Of a stretch of DNA of 16,312 nt, positions 12,289 through 16,312 are shown in pieces. The translations under genes and the position numbers were made by a program. The stretch's first letter is position 1. Each line of letters opens with the position of its first letter. The notes beneath the pieces were generated by a model that worked only from the letters and a program-made list of their open reading frames with translations, did not search any database and was not told the DNA's origin. The DNA comes from Phycisphaerales bacterium UBA7708 (GTDB lineage Bacteria; Planctomycetota; Phycisphaerae; Sedimentisphaerales; Anaerohalosphaeraceae), in the NCBI GenBank assembly GCA_002482415.1, contig DLFY01000048.1, positions 29,378 to 45,689 of the forward strand, in the 5' to 3' direction.

Positions 12289-13488
12289 TCACATTTTTGA
12301 AAATCGGCCGGGGATGATCTTTCCGAGAACGGCGGGTCTTGCGGCGCCGGTGGCGGAGGGGACATTGTTGGCAAGGCCTTTAATAGCGGCCCAGGCCAGG
12401 ATGGCAAAGGAGATGGCTTCCTTGGCATCGGAGTTGATGCCGAAATCGTCGGTGGTCATCAGTTTGCTTTGCGGGAGTCGCCGGGCCAGCATGGTCTTCA
12501 GGGTGGGATTGCTGGCTCCCCCGCCGCAGAGAATGACTTCCTGAGGCAGAGCCGGGAGAAATCGCCGATAGGCATCGGCAATGGTCTGGGCGGTCAGGGC
12601 CGTTGCTGTGGCAACAATATCGGCGGGCTTGAGTCCGAGAGCAAGGCCTGACTGATACAACTGGCGGCTATAGTCCAGGCCAAAGGCTTCCCGGCCGGTG
12701 GTCTTGGGGGGGCGGAGGCGGAAAAAGGGATGGCGGAGACATTTTTTGAGCAGTGCATCGCTGACTTGTCCCTGCCGGGCGATGGTGCCGTTGCGGTCGT
12801 ACTGTTTGCGGCCGTCGGTGAGGATAGAGACCACGGCGTCAATGATCATGTTGCCGGGGCCGCAGTCGAAGGCAAGTATGTCGTCGATTCGGCCGGTCGG
12901 GGGAAGATATGTCACATTGGAGATGCCGCCGATATTCTGGACGGCACGGTGGAGACGCTTATGGCTGAAGAGAATATGGTCGGCAAAGGGGACCAGCGGC
13001 GCCCCCTGCCCTCCGCAGGCAATATCGCGAGGGCGGAAGTCGGCTATGGTGGTGATGCCGGTCAGCTCGGCAATGACGGAGGGTTCTGCGATCTGCAGGG
13101 TGGAACGCATCGTTTTGCCGCGATACTTTCGACCGGCGGGGATATGAAAAATGGTCTGGCCGTGAGAGCCGATCAAATCGAGCGATTGCAGCGGGATGTT
13201 GTGCTTTCGGCAGGTTTTGAGCAGTGCCTCGGCAAACAGGCGGCCCAGGAGGAAATTGACGTGGCATATTTCGTCCACGCGGGATTTCAGCGGGTCGCAC
13301 AGGTTTAAAACAAGGGTGCGTACTGCGGGCGGATAAGGGACCATATCCCAGGCGATGACGCGGCGGCTGCTGGCGGCAATATCCACGATGGCGATATCGA
13401 TGCCGTCGGCACTGGTGCCCGACATCAGGCCGGCAATGCGGTATTGTTTGCGATTCAATAATTGGCGAAGATTTTTTGATTGAGCCAT
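12289..13488 (-). CDS. anmK: Anhydro-N-acetylmuramic acid kinase
   Basis: The protein has 399 residues, an ordinary AnmK length plus a short basic N-terminus. AnmK opens the 1,6-anhydro ring of anhydroMurNAc while phosphorylating O-6, giving MurNAc-6-phosphate for MurQ. Motifs: GLMSGTSADGID (20-31, phosphate loop), SHGQT (108-112), DFRPRD (150-155), GGQGAPLVP (159-167), NIGGISN (185-191), FDCGPGN (207-213), TGREAFG (264-270), CGGGASN (321-327) and near the end PSATGA. I place the start at the ATG 13488 because GGAG lies 5 nt upstream (13494-13497). The longer frame from GTG 13494 would have its start codon inside that ribosome-binding site. It is the first gene of the cluster and has a strong promoter at 13512-13540. 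The 313-bp gap before the kinase gene carries hairpins. Identification is secure. Confidence 0.95.
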   Translation of the reverse strand: MAQSKNLRQLLNRKQYRIAGLMSGTSADGIDIAIVDIAASSRRVIAWDMVPYPPAVRTLVLNLCDPLKSRVDEICHVNFLLGRLFAEALLKTCRKHNIPLQSLDLIGSHGQTIFHIPAGRKYRGKTMRSTLQIAEPSVIAELTGITTIADFRPRDIACGGQGAPLVPFADHILFSHKRLHRAVQNIGGISNVTYLPPTGRIDDILAFDCGPGNMIIDAVVSILTDGRKQYDRNGTIARQGQVSDALLKKCLRHPFFRLRPPKTTGREAFGLDYSRQLYQSGLALGLKPADIVATATALTAQTIADAYRRFLPALPQEVILCGGGASNPTLKTMLARRLPQSKLMTTDDFGINSDAKEAISFAILAWAAIKGLANNVPSATGAARPAVLGKIIPGRFSKM

Positions 13489-13511
13489 AGGCACTCCATT
13501 GGACAGGGGTA

Positions 13512-13540
13512 TTTATAGGCCAATCCGTGGGGATTGTCAA
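13512..13540 (-). promoter_or_regulatory. Sigma70-type promoter of anmK
   Basis: On the minus strand, TTGACA (13540-13535) and TATAAA (13517-13512) are 17 nt apart. The start point would be near 13505, so the leader is only about 17 nt and carries GGAG at 13497-13494. This also argues for the ATG 13488 as anmK start. Confidence 0.75.
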
Positions 13541-13929
13541 CGGGCATGATGTCAGGAATGTAAGGATAGAGAGGACATGAAAAAAGAAGACAGGAATACA
13601 TACAAGAGAGGTATACAAATATGCAGGTATGCAAGGATACAGGATGTAGGACACAGGATGTAGGACACAGGGTAAAAGAAGGATTTGAGATTTGAAAGTT
13701 CAGATTTCAGAAAAGGCGGCACGGAGGCGAGAAACAACAATGCAGGAAGACACATAAGGTATGCAAGTATGCCAGTATATAAGTATACAGGAAAAGGGGC
13801 AGGCATGGGTAGATTGTCAGAGATACGATTCTACGTCGATTGGATTGTGAGGTTCTATACTATTATACATATTACAGATATTCTTATGCTTTATTTAGAT
13901 AAATTATTTTCTCTTTCGAGGTATTTTTC
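13541..13929. other. Intergenic region between anmK and the catalase promoter
   Basis: This region separates two divergent genes. It holds the AGG-phased repeat tract at about 13587-13800 and an AT-rich stretch (13830-13929) leading into the catalase promoter. Open frames here give low-complexity Cys/Tyr/Leu/Pro-rich peptides from the repeat and are not counted as genes. Confidence 0.6.
13587..13800. repeat. TATGCAGG / ACAGGATGTAGG degenerate tandem tract
   Basis: The tract contains TACAAGAGAGGTATACAAAT, then ATGCAGGTATGCAAGGATAC, then two perfect 14-bp units ACAGGATGTAGGAC (13639-13666). A second patch at 13741-13792 has TATGCAAGTATGCCAGTATA. The period is about 7-8 bp and the AGG step is on the plus strand. 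The sub-motif GTATGCAGGTATGCAAGAATACAG-like recurs at 15650-15690 right after the catalase gene. Confidence 0.65.
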
Positions 13930-13957
13930 TTGACAATAAGAATTATTCTTATATTGT
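13930..13957 (+). promoter_or_regulatory. Promoter of the catalase unit
   Basis: The -35 TTGACA at 13930-13935 is perfect. The best -10 is TATTGT at 13952-13957 (16-nt spacer, 4 of 6 bases). The start point would fall near 13963-13966, leaving a leader of roughly 210 nt before katA. The palindromic operator at 13936-13952 sits exactly between the two boxes. Confidence 0.6.
13936..13952. promoter_or_regulatory. Fur/PerR-like operator in the catalase promoter
   Basis: ATAAGAATTATTCTTAT is a perfect 8-1-8 inverted repeat. Its inner 7-1-7 core TAAGAAT-T-ATTCTTA has the geometry and much of the sequence of Fur-family boxes (PerR TTATAATNATTATAA; Fur TGATAATNATTATCA). A protein bound here would block the -35/-10 spacer, which is the classical repressor position. 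PerR versus Fur cannot be decided from the site; catalase as the target favours a peroxide regulator. Confidence 0.65.
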
Positions 13958-13994
13958 AATTATTAGTATTTATGACTTTAAAGGGTCGTGAATT

Positions 13995-14153
13995 ATGCTG
14001 AATCGAAAGCAATTCAATCAGAGCGTAGCCGTCCGACAGGGGATAAAGGGACGTCATTTCGATTTTCTTTCAGTGCATCGCAGATTCGGCCGGAGTATTG
14101 CGGTTATCAGGTTTCCATGCCATTATTCAAGTTTTGTGCTGAATCAAAGCTAA
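13995..14153 (+). CDS. Possible small basic protein or leader ORF before katA
   Basis: A 52-codon open frame begins at ATG 13995 and ends with TAA at 14151-14153, 23 nt before the katA start. Its product begins MLNRKQFNQSVAV, is rich in Arg, His and Phe, and has no signal peptide or membrane segment. A weak AAAGGG lies about 9 nt upstream. It lies entirely within the predicted katA transcript. I recognise no family, and a frame this short can stay open by chance; it may instead be untranslated leader. Confidence 0.25.
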   Translation: MLNRKQFNQSVAVRQGIKGRHFDFLSVHRRFGRSIAVIRFPCHYSSFVLNQS

Positions 14154-14176
14154 CCTAAGGACAAAGGAGAAACACT

Positions 14177-15643
14177 ATGCAGGATGACAAGAAAAAACTG
14201 ACCACCAATGCCGGGGCACCGGTGCCGGATAATCAGAATGTGATGACGGCGGGACCGCGAGGGCCACAGTTGCTGCAGGATGTCTGGTTTCTGGAAAAGC
14301 TGGCTCATTTTGACCGGGAAGTGATTCCCGAGCGGCGGATGCATGCCAAGGGGTCGGGAGCGTACGGGCACTTTACCGTGACGCATGACATTACACGGTA
14401 CACCAAGGCCAAAATTTTCTCGGCTGTCGGCAAGAAGACGGAATTGTTTGTGCGGTTTTCGACCGTGGCGGGAGAACGCGGGGCCGCGGATGCCGAGCGG
14501 GACATCCGGGGCTTTGCCGTCAAGTTCTATACCGAACAGGGCAACTGGGATCTGGTGGGGAATAATACGCCGGTGTTCTTTTTGCGGGATCCACTGAAAT
14601 TCCCGGATTTGAATCATGCGGTCAAACGCGATCCACGGACGAATCTTCGCAGTGCGCTGAATAACTGGGATTTCTGGACGTCGCTGCCGGAGGCGCTGCA
14701 CCAGGTGACGATTGTGATGAGCGACCGAGGTATTCCGGCAACGTATCGGCACATGCACGGATTCGGCAGCCATACGTTCAGCATGATTAATGCCAACAAC
14801 GAGCGGTTCTGGGTCAAGTTCCATCTGAAGTCACAGCAGGGAATCAAGAATCTGACGGATGAAGAGGCCGAGAAGGTTATCGGCAAGTGCCGCGAAAGCC
14901 ATCAGCGTGATTTATATGAGAGCATCGAAAAGAAGGACTTTCCGCGATGGACGATGTATATTCAGGTGATGCCGGAACTGGATGCGGAGAAACTGCCCTA
15001 CCATCCGTTTGACCTGACCAAGGTGTGGTATCACAGCGATTATCCGCTGATTGAAGTGGGGGTGCTGGAACTGAACCGCAACCCGGAGAATTATTTTGCG
15101 GAGGTGGAACAGGCGGCGTTTAATCCGGCCAATATCGTGCCGGGTATCGGATTTTCGCCGGACAAGATGCTGCAGGGACGGCTGTTTTCCTACGGGGATG
15201 CGCAGCGGTATCGGCTGGGCGTCAATCATCATCTGATTCCGGTCAATAAGGCACGATGTCCATTCCACAGTTATCATCGGGACGGGATGATGCGGGTGGA
15301 CGGCAACTACGGCAGCACACGGGGTTATGAGCCCAACAGCTACGGCGACTGGCAGCAGCAGCCGGAATTTGCCGAGCCGCCGCTGAAAATCAACGGCGCG
15401 GCAGACCATTGGAATTTCCGCGAGGACGATGCGGATTACTTTACGCAGCCGGGCAAACTGTTCCGACTCATGAGCCCGCAGCAGCAGCAGGCGCTGTTCG
15501 GCAATACCGCACGGGCGATGGGCGATGCGCCGGAGATGATTAAGATTCGTCATATCGGCAACTGTCTGAAGGCAGACCCGGCCTATGGTGAGGGTGTGGC
15601 CAGGGCACTGGGAATTCCGTTGAGCAAGGTGCCGAAGCAGTAA
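14177..15643 (+). CDS. katA: Monofunctional haem catalase, small-subunit type
   Basis: The protein has 488 residues and is cytoplasmic (no signal peptide). It converts hydrogen peroxide to water and oxygen. Distal haem pocket: [12 protein letters not shown] with the essential His56, [13 protein letters not shown] (93-105), and [11 protein letters not shown] (125-135) with the conserved active-site Asn. Proximal side: [14 protein letters not shown] (335-348) with the haem-ligating Tyr339 and Arg335. [10 protein letters not shown] (192-201) and [14 protein letters not shown] (278-291) are also typical. The length fits the small-subunit group (clade 3-like) and lacks the flavodoxin-like C-terminal domain of large catalases. 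The start is set by AAAGGAG at 14163-14169, 7 nt upstream. The promoter carries a Fur/PerR-like palindrome, so induction by peroxide or by metal change is likely. No partner gene follows on this strand. Confidence 0.97.
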   Translation: MQDDKKKLTTNAGAPVPDNQNVMTAGPRGPQLLQDVWFLEKLAHFDREVIPERRMHAKGSGAYGHFTVTHDITRYTKAKIFSAVGKKTELFVRFSTVAGERGAADAERDIRGFAVKFYTEQGNWDLVGNNTPVFFLRDPLKFPDLNHAVKRDPRTNLRSALNNWDFWTSLPEALHQVTIVMSDRGIPATYRHMHGFGSHTFSMINANNERFWVKFHLKSQQGIKNLTDEEAEKVIGKCRESHQRDLYESIEKKDFPRWTMYIQVMPELDAEKLPYHPFDLTKVWYHSDYPLIEVGVLELNRNPENYFAEVEQAAFNPANIVPGIGFSPDKMLQGRLFSYGDAQRYRLGVNHHLIPVNKARCPFHSYHRDGMMRVDGNYGSTRGYEPNSYGDWQQQPEFAEPPLKINGAADHWNFREDDADYFTQPGKLFRLMSPQQQQALFGNTARAMGDAPEMIKIRHIGNCLKADPAYGEGVARALGIPLSKVPKQ

Positions 15644-15649
15644 AATCAG

Positions 15650-15690
15650 GTATACAAGTATGCAGGTATGCAAGAATACAGATTATAGGG
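15650..15690. repeat. TATGCAGG degenerate repeat after katA
   Basis: TATACAAGTATGCAGGTATG followed by CAAGAATACAG starts seven bases after the katA stop and matches the tract at 13617-13640 closely. There is no terminator-like hairpin with a T-run here. Confidence 0.65.
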
Positions 15691-15706
15691 AATAGGGATA
15701 AAGACT

Positions 15707-15732
15707 GAAGCTGGAAGCTTCAGCTACGCTGG
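15707..15732. repeat. GAAGCTGGAAGCT repeat, intergenic copy
   Basis: The sequence is 26 bp, identical at 24 positions to 866-891. It forms a perfect CTGAAGCT-GGA-AGCTTCAG stem. Relative to the other copy, one stem pair changed from C:G to T:A, keeping the pairing. Confidence 0.65.
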
Positions 15733-15737
15733 ATAAC

Positions 15738-15812
15738 GGGCAGGCACGGGGGCCTGCCCCTGTTGTTTCATGGATTGGCAGAAATGCACAGGGCAACCAC
15801 AGGGGGTTGCCC
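15738..15812. repeat. Two related 8-6-8 hairpins between katA and the beta-helix gene
   Basis: GGGCAGGC/GCCTGCCC (15738-15759) and GGGCAACC/GGTTGCCC (15791-15812) have the same arm length, loop length and flanks (each ends GCCCCTG). They are diverged copies of one element. Either could help end transcripts from the two convergent genes, although no T-run follows. Confidence 0.75.
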
Positions 15813-15835
15813 CTGCGAAACGATATACGGGCGGT

Positions 15836-16312
15836 TTAGTCGTCACAGTAGTGGCGCGGGAGGTAGTTGCACTTCAGCCAGTCTTCGAGAAGGTAAGCCA
15901 GGTCTTCAAGGTTAATCCGGCAGTCGCAGTTGAAGTCTGTTGGCGTGCACATCATGCAGCATTTCTGGGCAGCACTTCGGCTGGCCTGCTCGGTGTTGCC
16001 GAAGGCACCAATATTAACCCGGGAGCCGTTGCAGGCATACTCCCCTATCACTTCAACGTCGGGGTCGCCGGCATCGATGCAGGGGCTGTTCAGGTCGTCA
16101 TCGGGATCGTAATTGCCGCCGTCATCGAGAACCCATTGCCGGGTGGCGGGTTCATAATGGCCGGAGGCGGATTTGAGGTGGTAGTCCCCTGCTGCCGGAT
16201 TGACGAACATGGGGTCCGCATCGAAATTACCCTGACCCCAGTCGAGGGTGCATTCCGGCGAGTCAGACGGCTCGAGCAGATGGCCCTGATTGAGGCCGGT
16301 GACGTCACAGTA
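15836..16312 (-). CDS. Secreted beta-helix-type protein with C-terminal dockerin-like repeat (5' end outside window)
   Basis: The frame is open from the right edge (16312) to TAA at 15836: 158 codons, the C-terminal part of a longer protein. The upstream residues YCDVTGLNQGH and WGQGNFDADP continue into MFVNPAAGDYHLKS, SPCIDAGDP and RVNIGAFGNTE. That series is typical of the last turns of planctomycete right-handed beta-helix proteins (YSDV...NIDADPLFVDP...DYHLK...SPCIDAGDP). I therefore do not take Met at 16210 as the start. After a Cys-rich linker (KCCMMCTP), the end has one dockerin-like motif, TDFNCDCRINLEDLAYLLED followed by WLKC. It is probably extracellular. It resembles the CotH protein in carrying a D-x-N/D-x-D...WL module, here C-terminal and as a single repeat. 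Substrate or partner is unknown. Confidence 0.8.
   Translation of the reverse strand, partial: YCDVTGLNQGHLLEPSDSPECTLDWGQGNFDADPMFVNPAAGDYHLKSASGHYEPATRQWVLDDGGNYDPDDDLNSPCIDAGDPDVEVIGEYACNGSRVNIGAFGNTEQASRSAAQKCCMMCTPTDFNCDCRINLEDLAYLLEDWLKCNYLPRHYCDD

Noticed and set aside
13494..13494. GTG at 13494 as anmK start
   Set aside because: The GTG overlaps the GGAG ribosome-binding site, while the ATG at 13488 sits 5 nt after it.
13552..13806. Minus-strand frame encoding a Cys/Tyr/Leu/Pro-rich hydrophobic peptide
   Set aside because: It is the translation of the degenerate TATGCAGG repeat tract (repeated ILAYL, YILCPTS units) and lacks a ribosome-binding site.
14912..15673. Minus-strand open frame of 253 codons
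   Set aside because: Antisense to the catalase gene, which has intact haem-site motifs.

Overview
The window looks like chromosomal DNA of a planctomycete, most likely class Phycisphaerae (Sedimentisphaerales-like). The evidence is the pair of large secreted proteins with dockerin-like D-x-N/D-x-D repeats, discoidin, lamin-tail and CotH modules, the 'YxDV...DADPMFVNPAAGDYHLKS'-type beta-helix tail at the right edge, and intergenic spaces packed with palindromic and short-period repeats. The assignment comes from family style, not from a marker gene.

Layout. 1-236 (minus): 5' part of a small AT-rich membrane protein that runs off the left edge. 237-634: no gene, one hairpin cassette. 635-1654 (minus): conserved hypothetical protein whose middle and C-terminal parts are built from dispersed repeats read in frame. 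1655-2687: about 1 kb of repeats (seven consecutive hairpins, two heptamer arrays, AGG-phased tracts). 2688-8549 (plus): a near-consensus sigma70-type promoter and a 1931-residue secreted multidomain CotH protein. 8565-13488 (minus): a four-gene cluster transcribed anmK, BadF/NagK-type amino-sugar kinase, sodium/solute symporter, murQ. 13541-13929: repeats. 13930-15643 (plus): a promoter whose spacer is filled by a Fur/PerR-like palindrome, a leader with a possible 52-codon ORF, and a haem catalase. 15644-15835: repeats. 15836-16312 (minus): C-terminal part of a secreted beta-helix protein ending in one dockerin-like repeat, 5' end outside the window.

How the genes work together. The minus-strand cluster forms a route for peptidoglycan amino sugars. 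The symporter would bring in a sugar (inferred: MurNAc, anhydroMurNAc or GlcNAc). AnmK turns anhydroMurNAc into MurNAc-6-phosphate, the second kinase would phosphorylate free MurNAc and/or GlcNAc, and MurQ cleaves the lactyl ether to give GlcNAc-6-phosphate and D-lactate. Kinase, symporter and murQ are tightly packed (1-nt gap and 1-nt overlap). anmK leads from its own strong promoter, and a hairpin cassette separates it from the other three. The catalase appears to be a separate unit under peroxide- or iron-responsive control.

The least ordinary features are the katA operator, the hairpin cassettes whose stems are kept by paired base changes, and the repeat-built hypothetical gene. I saw no tRNA, rRNA, CRISPR array, transposase or attachment site.
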